DNA of 64,000 nt from Hyphomicrobiales bacterium. GTDB lineage: Bacteria > Pseudomonadota > Alphaproteobacteria > Rhizobiales > Xanthobacteraceae. The notes under the pieces were generated by a model. That model did not search any database, was not told the DNA's origin, and saw only the letters and a program-made list of their open reading frames with translations. Below, piece by piece: positions 1 through 6,674 of the stretch. The stretch lies in contig JACESF010000002.1 of assembly GCA_013911975.1 (NCBI GenBank), positions 62,001 through 126,000 on the forward strand, written 5' to 3'. Position 1 is the first letter of the stretch. Every line of letters starts with the position of its first letter. A program made the translations under genes and the position numbers.

Positions 1-438
1 AACGTCCTGATGGTCGGATTTCAAAGCTTCGCCACGGCCTCCAATTCCGCCACCTGGTTCACGGCGGCTGGCCTTTTCAATTACGCCGTCCCTCTGGAGC
101 GGGCGCATCTCGTGACCCTGAAGGGCCTGCTCACCGATGAGCCGTGGGCGACATCGGCCGGCGGACAAGAGCGTGGATGCGTCGGATGGTGGGACTTCGA
201 GAATGGCGGCGGCACCTCCATCTTCGACCAGTCCCCCCATGCGCAGACCGCGACCATTTCCGGACAAGCCCGGCGAAGGCAGGTCGGGTTGCGCCGCACG
301 GCCTATCGCGTCCATGCCGGGCCACCCACAGGACGACTGACACCGGATTTCATCGGGGAAGAGGTGCTCGATACCGAAGCCAGCCGCTGGTACAAGTCGA
401 CGGGCCTCGCGAACGGTGCCTGGGCGCCCCTCACCTAG
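1..438 (+). CDS. 3' part of a LamG/phage-tail-like protein (5' end outside window)
   Basis: The reading frame is open from base 1 and ends with TAG at 436-438. The first in-frame ATG is at 10, but the frame runs off the left edge, so this is treated as a C-terminal fragment. Its middle, with the motif WWDFENGGGTSIFDQSPHA, resembles the core of LamG/concanavalin-like domains. The end, SRWYKSTGLANGAWAPL, is of a kind seen at the ends of phage tail and virion proteins. Both resemblances are from memory and weak. No other phage gene is visible. Either a remnant or a chromosomal lectin-like protein is possible. Confidence 0.45.
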   Translation, partial: NVLMVGFQSFATASNSATWFTAAGLFNYAVPLERAHLVTLKGLLTDEPWATSAGGQERGCVGWWDFENGGGTSIFDQSPHAQTATISGQARRRQVGLRRTAYRVHAGPPTGRLTPDFIGEEVLDTEASRWYKSTGLANGAWAPLT

Positions 439-563
439 ATTTTGCGGCTCCGTTTGCCGCCCTGCTTCCCTCCCTCCCGTCCCTATATTTCCGGCCAAGC
501 TGAAACATGCTTGCGGGCGGGCCGTTGTGTCCGTGGGGATTCCCCAACAAGAGGAAAGCAACC

Positions 564-809
564 ATGGGCAACCAGAACGAACAGGACCGCAACCGCCAGC
601 AGGGTGGCCAGCAGCAAGGCGGGCAGCACCAGGGCGGGCAGCAGCAGGATCCCAATCGCCAGATGGATCCCGGCCGCCAGGGGCAGCAGAGCCAGGGCGG
701 CAGCCAGGGCCAGCAGGGCGGGCAGCGCCGCCCCGACCAGCAGAGCCAGTACGGCAACACGGATGAGCAGCGGACGGATCGCAATCGCGACAAGCCCGAC
801 CAGCGCTGA
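564..809 (+). CDS. Small Gln/Gly-rich low-complexity protein
   Basis: An 81-residue protein starting at ATG 564 with an AGAGGAAAGC ribosome site just upstream. An upstream in-frame ATG at 507 has no such site. The sequence is almost entirely Q, G, R, N, D and S, with repeated QQGGQ units and an acidic/basic tail (DEQRTDRNRDKPDQR). No signal peptide, membrane segment or recognised domain is present, so it is predicted to be disordered. A strong intrinsic terminator follows 18 bases after the stop, which supports its being a real single-gene unit. Similar Gln/Gly-rich small proteins are common in rhizobial genomes without a known function. Confidence 0.7.
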   Translation: MGNQNEQDRNRQQGGQQQGGQHQGGQQQDPNRQMDPGRQGQQSQGGSQGQQGGQRRPDQQSQYGNTDEQRTDRNRDKPDQR

Positions 810-826
810 TCCCTCCCGGAAGGCAA

Positions 827-856
827 AGCCCCGGCCCCCTTGGGGTCGGGGTTTTT
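827..856 (+). terminator. Rho-independent terminator of the Gln/Gly-rich gene
   Basis: CCCCGGCCCC (829-838) pairs with GGGGTCGGGG (842-851), with one G-U pair, a three-base loop and a run of five T immediately after. It lies 18 bases past the stop of the gene ending at 809. Confidence 0.85.
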
Positions 857-934
857 CCATGTCGGACGCACGTTCGGCTGGAACCCAGCCCGCTCCATGG
901 CGTTGAGGTCGCCGGGATAGCTGGGATTTTCACC

Positions 935-1099
935 ATGACCACCAGTGACAAGCCGCTGCTGCGGGCGCTCGTGCAGCATTTCCGGGGCGGCAGGGACAGG
1001 GACTTGGCCTCGGTCCTCCAGGCGCTCTTGGAGGCGCACAGGGCGCATCCGATCTATGCCACCGAACCCGAGCCGCGGCGCCCCCACAAGCCCCGATAG
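935..1099 (+). CDS. Possible 54-residue protein
   Basis: ATG at 935 opens a 54-codon frame ending TAG 1097-1099. The protein begins MTTSDKPLLRALVQHF, has a predicted amphipathic helix (ASVLQALLEAHRAH) and ends with a Pro/Arg-rich tail. Most third codon positions are G or C, as expected for a coding frame here. A purine-rich ribosome site is not obvious. No family is recognised. It is convergent with the LysR gene that follows. The coding call rests on codon usage and the clean start and stop only. Confidence 0.35.
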   Translation: MTTSDKPLLRALVQHFRGGRDRDLASVLQALLEAHRAHPIYATEPEPRRPHKPR

Positions 1100-1129
1100 G
1101 GCCACCTCGGGGCAGACCGGAGCCAGAAC

Positions 1130-1984
1130 CTAGCCCCGCACCGCGCCCCGGAAGGCGGCGGAAAGGGCGGCGAGCGCGGCGCGCGGGCGCGGGTCGCGCT
1201 CCCGGGTGTGCAGCAGGACCGGCAGGCGCGGAAGCTCCGGCAGGCCCAGCCGGTGGCCCATGTCCATGGCGCCGAACGGCAGCATGCGCGGCGCGAGGGC
1301 GGCGACGCCGAGCCCCGCCATCACCGCCGCCGCCACTGCCGCCACGCCTCCGCCCACGAACACCTCGGTCCAGGGCACGCCCGCCTCGTCCAGCAGGCGC
1401 CCCGCGAGGGCGCGCACGCCGCAGGGCTCGGCCATGGTGGCGAGTGGCAGACGCTCCCCCGCGCGGTGCTGCCAGCCGGGGGCGGCGAACCAGCCGAACC
1501 GCTCCTGCGTGATCATCTCGCCGTCGCTCCGCCCGGCATGGAGGCGCACGAGCACCGTGTCCAATTCCCGCCGGTCGAACGCCTGGAGGAGATCGCCGGA
1601 GGAGGCGATGCGGATCTCGATGAGAAGCTGGGGGTCCTGCGCGTTCATGCGCGCGATGAGGCCCGGCAGGTCCGGCCCGGCCACATGGTCGCTGATGCCG
1701 ATGGCGAGGCGCCGGCGGGGCTGGGCGAAGGCCGCGAGCGCCCGGTCGTGCGCCGCCAGCAGGTCGCGGGCATGGTCCAGGAACGTGTCTCCCCGCGCAG
1801 AGAGCTGCACGTGGCGGGGCGTGCGCTCCATGAGGCGGCACCCCAGCCGTTCCTCCAGCCGCTTCAGTTTCAGGCTCACGGCCGCCTGTGTGGTGCCCAT
1901 GGCTTCCGCCGCCCGCGTGAAGCTGCCCAGCTCGGAAATGGCGATGAAGGCGCGCACCGCGTCGAGGTCGAGAGGCTGGCTCAT
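1130..1984 (-). CDS. LysR-family transcriptional regulator
   Basis: A 284-residue protein with an N-terminal LysR winged helix-turn-helix (about residues 4-63, with the family pattern FIAISELGSFTRAAEAM and AVSLKLKRLEERLG), then a periplasmic-binding-like effector domain (about 90-280). It is transcribed away from a tautomerase gene, with 98 bases between the two starts, the usual arrangement for a LysR protein controlling its divergent neighbour. The effector is unknown. An 8-bp inverted repeat spans the intergenic region and overlaps the LysR start codon, which would fit autorepression. Confidence 0.9.
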   Translation of the reverse strand: MSQPLDLDAVRAFIAISELGSFTRAAEAMGTTQAAVSLKLKRLEERLGCRLMERTPRHVQLSARGDTFLDHARDLLAAHDRALAAFAQPRRRLAIGISDHVAGPDLPGLIARMNAQDPQLLIEIRIASSGDLLQAFDRRELDTVLVRLHAGRSDGEMITQERFGWFAAPGWQHRAGERLPLATMAEPCGVRALAGRLLDEAGVPWTEVFVGGGVAAVAAAVMAGLGVAALAPRMLPFGAMDMGHRLGLPELPRLPVLLHTRERDPRPRAALAALSAAFRGAVRG

Positions 1985-2036
1985 GATTTCATTCTGTTAT
2001 CGCTGATATCACCAGCCATAGCATGTCAAAATCATG
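1982..2036. promoter_or_regulatory. Inverted repeat in the LysR/tautomerase divergent region
   Basis: CATGATTT (1982-1989) and AAATCATG (2029-2036) form an 8-bp inverted repeat with 39 bases between the arms. A smaller TATC-GCT-GATA dyad lies between them at 1998-2008. The left arm includes the start codon of the LysR gene. Use as an operator is inferred from position only. Confidence 0.3.
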
Positions 2037-2082
2037 GGCCCGCGTCTAACCTCGCCCGCATCAGGACAGGAAAGGACACGCC

Positions 2083-2460
2083 ATGCCGCTCATCCGTGTT
2101 TCCATGCGGGCCGGAAAGCCGGACGCCTATCGCCGGGCGATCATCGACGGCCTCTATGGCGCCCTGCGGGACGCACTCCAGGTGCCCGAGGACGACCAGT
2201 TCATCACCATCACCCAGCACGAGGCGGCGGACTTCCGGCGGGGCGATGCGTATGGCGTCTCGCGCAGCGACGACCTCCTCTATATCGAGATCACCGTGTT
2301 CGACACGCGCACCGCAGACCAGAAGAAGGCGCTGTTCCGGCGCATCGCGGAGCGCCTCGGCGAAAGCCCCGGCGTGCGGCCGGCGGACGTCTTCGTGGTG
2401 GTCCACGACGCGCCCCCGCGCAACTGGTCGGTGGGGCACGGCCTCGCCCAGTTCGCCTGA
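2083..2460 (+). CDS. Tautomerase-superfamily protein
   Basis: A 125-residue protein beginning Met-Pro-Leu-Ile. The proline exposed after Met removal is the catalytic base of the 4-oxalocrotonate tautomerase superfamily. Length and features (D-QFITITQHE near residue 39-47, WSVGHGLAQF at the C-terminus) fit the longer Tautomerase_2-type branch rather than the ~62-residue 4-OT. Such enzymes interconvert keto and enol forms of 2-oxo acids, but the substrate here cannot be told. The divergent LysR gene is the probable regulator. An AGGACAGGAAAGG stretch precedes the ATG. Confidence 0.85.
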   Translation: MPLIRVSMRAGKPDAYRRAIIDGLYGALRDALQVPEDDQFITITQHEAADFRRGDAYGVSRSDDLLYIEITVFDTRTADQKKALFRRIAERLGESPGVRPADVFVVVHDAPPRNWSVGHGLAQFA

Positions 2461-2490
2461 CACGCGGTTCCCGGCATGCGGGACGGGGCG

Positions 2491-2964
2491 TCACCAGGGC
2501 GTCCCGTCCTTGCGGGTGAAGGACCACCCGGCGGCCGAATACGTGGCCTCCAGGTCGTCCTCGGGATATTCGCCCTCATCCAGCGGGTCGCGGTCGCCGA
2601 TCTCCAGGTAATGCACCTCCTCCTGCGTCCGGTTGAGGAGATGGTGCGCGCAGCCCTTCGCGGGGAAGCCCGCGCACATGCCGGGAGCCAGTTCGAACTC
2701 GCCCGCGTCCGTGCGCAAGGTCGGCGCGCCGCGCAGGATGTAGACGAACTCCTCCTGCCGGCTGTGCCGGTGCAGGAGCGCCGACTGTGCCCCAGGGGCG
2801 AGGATGGTGAGATTGACGCCGAACCGCGTCAGGCCGAACGCGTCGCCCAGCGCCCGCTTCACCCGCCCCGCCATCCGCGCGGCGAAGGGCGCGGGATAGT
2901 TGGACGGCTTGGTGCGCGGGGGCACGTCCAGGGCGGCGCGGGGCCGTGGGTCCGAGGCGGTCAT
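2491..2964 (-). CDS. Cupin-domain protein
   Basis: A 157-residue protein with a single cupin barrel (about residues 50-125). The first motif reads G-ALLHRHSRQEEFVYILRG, the second PGMCAGFPAKGCAHHLLN. The His and Glu residues of both are consistent with a bound divalent metal. The start at 2964 was chosen over one at 3075 because GGAGAC sits six bases upstream and the extra residues would be low-complexity. Related small cupins include mannose-6-phosphate-isomerase-like and dioxygenase-like proteins. The reaction is not predictable. It diverges from the GcvA-like LysR gene at 3123. Confidence 0.8.
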   Translation of the reverse strand: MTASDPRPRAALDVPPRTKPSNYPAPFAARMAGRVKRALGDAFGLTRFGVNLTILAPGAQSALLHRHSRQEEFVYILRGAPTLRTDAGEFELAPGMCAGFPAKGCAHHLLNRTQEEVHYLEIGDRDPLDEGEYPEDDLEATYSAAGWSFTRKDGTPW

Positions 2965-3122
2965 AGAAGTCTCCTGTCCGGGGCCGGCCAAGTCGCGGCC
3001 ATCTCGGCGCGGCCATCTCGGCGCGGAAGGTGAGTCTAGCCCATGCCGGATATGATAAAGGTGAGATCTTCTCACCTGTTCGCCCCTCGGCCATCGGCGG
3101 CCGGAGGGACGGGAGACGCGCC

Positions 3123-4043
3123 ATGCCTGCCCCCTTGCCCTCGCTGCGCGGCCTCGCCGCCCTGCAGGCGCTGGCCCGCCACGGGCGCCACGCGGCCGCG
3201 GCGGCGGCGCTGGGGATTTCCCGCTCCGCGCTGTCGCACCGCATCGCCGAGCTGGAGCGTGAGCTGGGCGCGACCCTGGTCGGCAAGGCCGGGCGCAATT
3301 CGGTGCTGACGGATGATGGCGTCGCGCTCCTCACCGCCATGGGAGACGCCGTCGATCGCATCGAGGCCGCCGTGGCGCCGCTCCAGCGCCGGCGCACCCA
3401 GGTGCGCCTCTCCACCGTGAATACGCTGGCCGCCAACTGGCTGCTGCCGCGCCTGCCCCGCTTCCAGCGCGCGCACCCGGACGTGGAGATCGTCATCCTC
3501 ACCACGCAGCGGGTGGTGGATCTCGGCACGGAAGAGGTGGATTGCGCCATCCGCCACGGGCGGGGCGACTGGCCGGGCGTCACCGCGCGGCTCCTGTTCC
3601 GCGAGACGCTGGTGGCCGCCGCCGCGCCGGACCTCGTGCCCCCGCGCCCGTCCGCATGGCCGCTCATCCGCGCGCGGACGCGCTACCGCGACTGGCCCCG
3701 CTGGTGGCACGCGGCCGGCATGGCCGGCGCGCCGCCCGAGGGCGGGATGGTGGTGGAAAACCGCGCGCAGGCCATGGAAGCCGCCCTCGCGGGCGCGGGC
3801 ATCGTGCTCACGGATGCCCGCTTCCTCGAAGCTCACATGGAAGCCGGGCGCCTGCGTCCCCTCGGGCCGGTGATCGAGCTGGAGGAAGGCAATTACTTCG
3901 TCCGCCCTCCGGCGGCCCGCAATCCTCGCATCCTGGACGCGCTGGAAGACTGGCTCGCGCGGGAGGGCGCGACGGAGTTGAGGGGCGGCGAGGCGCCGCC
4001 CCGCCCTATGACGCCGCCTCCAGTTCCGCGATCCGCTTCTTGA
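3123..4043 (+). CDS. LysR-family regulator, GcvA-like
   Basis: A 306-residue LysR protein with the N-terminal winged HTH (about 6-65, including SLRGLAALQALARHG and ALSHRIAELERELG) and an effector domain resembling the GcvA/AmpR branch (VDCAIRHGRGDWPGV, near 140-155). The first ATG with a plausible context is 3123. Frames further upstream add Gly/Arg-rich residues. The gene runs 38 bases into the 3' end of the convergent reductase-PAS gene, so its last 12 codons and the tail of that gene share DNA. It diverges from the cupin gene, a plausible target. Confidence 0.85.
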   Translation: MPAPLPSLRGLAALQALARHGRHAAAAAALGISRSALSHRIAELERELGATLVGKAGRNSVLTDDGVALLTAMGDAVDRIEAAVAPLQRRRTQVRLSTVNTLAANWLLPRLPRFQRAHPDVEIVILTTQRVVDLGTEEVDCAIRHGRGDWPGVTARLLFRETLVAAAAPDLVPPRPSAWPLIRARTRYRDWPRWWHAAGMAGAPPEGGMVVENRAQAMEAALAGAGIVLTDARFLEAHMEAGRLRPLGPVIELEEGNYFVRPPAARNPRILDALEDWLAREGATELRGGEAPPRPMTPPPVPRSAS

Positions 4044-5289
4044 GCGCCCGCGTCTCCTCGAACCGGCGGGTCACGTCGCGCAGGGTGGAGACCATGCCCG
4101 TCACCGCGCCCGCGGCGTCCTTGACGAGGACGATGGTGAATTCCAGCGACAGCCGGTGGCCGTCCCTGTGGAGGCCCGGAACGGCCAGCAGGTCGCCCGC
4201 CCCGTAGCGGCTCACCCCGGTGGCCACCGTATGGTGGTAGCCCTCCCAGTGGCGGACCCGCAGCGGCTCGGGAATGATGATGTCCAGCGACTGGCCCAGC
4301 GCCTCGTCGGCAGAAAAGCCGAAGATGCGCTCGGCTCCGGGGTTCCACAGCACGATGGTTCCGGCCCGGTCGCTGGCCATGATGGCGTCGGCGGCGCTGT
4401 CCAGCAGGGCGGCTCCGAGGGTGGCGGGATCGAGCCCCTGCGGCGGCGCGGCGGCGGCATTGCCGGGCGCGAGGGCGAGCGCAGCGCCGGGCAGGGTCTC
4501 GTCCAGCACCGCGAAGTCGCCGAAGAATTCCGTGTGGATGCGGGCCGCGGGCACCCCGGCCTTGCGCAGGCCGGTGACGACGTCGCGCATGAAGGACACC
4601 GGCCCGCAAACGAAGATGTCGCTCTCCGCCAGCGGCGCGGCGCGCGCCACGTCTTCAACCGTCAGGTGCCCGGCGGCGTCGAAGTCCCGCTCCGCCGCGT
4701 CGGCGCCGCGCGGGCGGGAATAGCGGATGAGCGAGGTCACGCCGGGCCGCTCACCTGCGATCTGCCGCACCCGCGCGCCGAAGGCATGGGTGGACCCGTC
4801 CCGCGTGCCGTGGAGGAAGGCCACCCGCCGCGCGGGGTCGGCGGCTTCCAGCATCGCCATGAGAGGGGTGATTCCCACCCCGGCGCTGACCAGCACCAGG
4901 GGCCGCCCGGCATCCGGCGGCAGGTAGAAGTCGCCCGAGGGCGGCAGCAGGTCGATGGCTGTGCCGGGCACCGCATGGTCGTGCAGCCAGCGCGACACCG
5001 CGCCCTTCGGGTCGCGCTTCACCGAGATGCGCAGCATCCGCCCGTCGCCGGGCGCGGACAGGGAATAGTTGCGGTGGCCCGCCGGCGCCCCCTCCCCGGT
5101 GGCCCGCAGCGTGATGTGCTGGCCCGGCTCATGCGGGGGAAGCGCCTCCCGGTCCACCGGGCGCAGCCAGAAGGAGGTGATGGTGTCGCTCTCGTCGACG
5201 CGGTGATCCACGAAGAAGGGGCGCCAGCCGTGCCACACCTTTCCCCGGGCCGAGGCGTCCGGGCGGACGCCTGCTGTCTCTGTCACCAT
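4006..5289 (-). CDS. Flavohemoglobin-type FAD/NAD(P)H reductase fused to a PAS domain
   Basis: A 427-residue protein. Residues about 15-265 match the reductase half of flavohemoglobin (Hmp): WRPFFVDHRVDESDTITSFWL, the FAD motif RNYSLSAPGDG, the NAD(P) motif VSAGVGITPLMAML, HGTRDGSTHAF and DIFVCGPVSFM. No globin domain precedes them and no [2Fe-2S] domain follows. Instead residues about 285-405 form a PAS/PAC domain (ADAIMASDRAGTIVLWNPGAERIFGF, then VTGMVSTLRDVTRRFEE), ending in a short coiled segment. No output domain is present. Start 5289 has GGGAGAA upstream. Electron transfer from NAD(P)H through FAD is expected. The acceptor and the PAS ligand are unknown. It diverges from the RND efflux genes. 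Confidence 0.85.
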   Translation of the reverse strand: MVTETAGVRPDASARGKVWHGWRPFFVDHRVDESDTITSFWLRPVDREALPPHEPGQHITLRATGEGAPAGHRNYSLSAPGDGRMLRISVKRDPKGAVSRWLHDHAVPGTAIDLLPPSGDFYLPPDAGRPLVLVSAGVGITPLMAMLEAADPARRVAFLHGTRDGSTHAFGARVRQIAGERPGVTSLIRYSRPRGADAAERDFDAAGHLTVEDVARAAPLAESDIFVCGPVSFMRDVVTGLRKAGVPAARIHTEFFGDFAVLDETLPGAALALAPGNAAAAPPQGLDPATLGAALLDSAADAIMASDRAGTIVLWNPGAERIFGFSADEALGQSLDIIIPEPLRVRHWEGYHHTVATGVSRYGAGDLLAVPGLHRDGHRLSLEFTIVLVKDAAGAVTGMVSTLRDVTRRFEETRALKKRIAELEAAS

Positions 5290-5403
5290 GTGGCGTTTCT
5301 CCCGTTCGCGGGTGGCCCCGCGACCTGCTTGGTATTTGGCATCCAAGTGTGGCGCGGGGCGGGTCCCGCGTCGAGGGCGGCGGCTGCGTCGATTGGACCA
5401 AAC

Positions 5404-5433
5404 CGGATTGAAATGGTTCCAAAACGCAATCCG
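5404..5433. promoter_or_regulatory. Inverted repeat between reductase-PAS and RND efflux genes
   Basis: CGGATTG (5404-5410) and CAATCCG (5427-5433) form a 7-bp inverted repeat with 16 bases between the arms. A partly overlapping imperfect dyad, TTGGACCA with TGGTTCCAA, lies in the same stretch. They sit in the 266-bp divergent region, 115 bases from one start and 123 from the other. A regulator such as a TetR protein would bind a dyad of this size, but no regulator gene is adjacent. Confidence 0.3.
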
Positions 5434-5555
5434 ATCGGCGCCCCCGCGCGCCGGGGTATCCATGAAGACGACGCGTCGCTGCGACTTTGGCCGGCTGGCA
5501 GACCTTCTAAACCTCAGCTATAGGCATTGGACGCGTTGCGGAGGAATGCACAGCT

Positions 5556-6674
5556 TTGACTGACGTGGATCACCGCCAGCGGACTGCCGGCGAAAGCCGC
5601 CTTCGCCTCCGCTCCGTGGCCGTGCTCGGCGCGGTGCTGCTCATCGCGGGATGTGGCGAGCAGAAGGTGCCCGAGCCGCCCGGCCCGCGTCCCGTGCGCA
5701 CCATCGTCACCTCCAGCCGTGCCGTTAGCGATTCCGTGCTGCTCACCGGCGCGGTGGAGGCGCAGAACCAGGCGAGCTACGGCTTCCGCATCGGCGGGCG
5801 CATCCTCGACCGGCTCGTGAACGTGGGCGACACGGTCGCCCCCAATCAGGTGCTCGCGCGGCTCGACCCGCAGGACGAGCAGAATGCCGTCCGCTCGGCG
5901 CAGGCGGCCCTCTCGGCCGCCGAGGCGACCGTGAACCAGACGCGCGGCCAGTATGAGCGCCAGCGCCAGCTCCTGGACCGCGGCTTCACCCCCCGCGCGC
6001 AATATGAGCAGGCCGAGCAGGCGTTCCTGAACGCCCGCTCGCAGTTCGAGGACGCCACGGCGCGCCTGCGCATGGCGGAGGACCGGCTGAGCTTCACCGA
6101 ATTGCGTGCCGATTCCGCCGGCGTCGTCACCCAACGCCGCGCCGAGGCGGGCGAGGTGGTTCAGGCCGGGCAGCCGGTGATCGAGATCGCCCGCCAGAAC
6201 GGGCGCGACGCCGTGTTCGACGTGCCCGCGCCCCTGCTCTCCGCCCTGCCCGCCGATCCCCGGGTGGAAGTGACGCTCGCCAGCGACCCGGCCGTGAAGG
6301 CCATGGGCCGCGTGCGCGAGGTGGCGCCCCAGGCCGATCCCGTCACCCGCTCCTTCCGGGTGCGCGTCGGCCTCATCGACGCGCCGGAGGCCATGCGCCT
6401 CGGCGTGACGGTGCTCGGGCGCGTGGTGGTGGATACCGGCCCCGTCATCGAGGTGCCCGCCAGCGCCCTGACCCGGCTGAACGACAAGCCCGCCGTCTGG
6501 GTGGTCGATCCCAAGACCGAGACCGTGTCGCTGCGCAACGTGGACGTGCTGCGCTACACCCCCTCCTCCGTCGCGGTCTCCGAAGGGCTGAAGCCGTCCG
6601 AGATCGTGGTGACGGCGGGCGTCCAGGCGCTCCATCCGGGCCAGAAGGTGCGCCTGCTCGGAGCCGCCCGGTGA
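5556..6674 (+). CDS. RND efflux periplasmic adaptor (membrane fusion) lipoprotein
   Basis: A 372-residue HlyD/AcrA-type adaptor. The N-terminal signal (about 20-33) ends in the lipobox LIAGC, so Cys33 is the predicted lipidated residue. A lipoyl/hairpin region follows (YGFRIGGRILDRLVNVGDTV near 74-93, coiled hairpin about 110-165), then beta-barrel and membrane-proximal parts. The start is TTG at 5556 with GGAGG eleven bases upstream. No ATG exists in frame nearby. The stop overlaps the permease start by four bases (GTGA), so the two are translationally coupled. Together with an outer-membrane channel not seen here they would export drugs, metals or lipids. Confidence 0.92.
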   Translation: MTDVDHRQRTAGESRLRLRSVAVLGAVLLIAGCGEQKVPEPPGPRPVRTIVTSSRAVSDSVLLTGAVEAQNQASYGFRIGGRILDRLVNVGDTVAPNQVLARLDPQDEQNAVRSAQAALSAAEATVNQTRGQYERQRQLLDRGFTPRAQYEQAEQAFLNARSQFEDATARLRMAEDRLSFTELRADSAGVVTQRRAEAGEVVQAGQPVIEIARQNGRDAVFDVPAPLLSALPADPRVEVTLASDPAVKAMGRVREVAPQADPVTRSFRVRVGLIDAPEAMRLGVTVLGRVVVDTGPVIEVPASALTRLNDKPAVWVVDPKTETVSLRNVDVLRYTPSSVAVSEGLKPSEIVVTAGVQALHPGQKVRLLGAAR

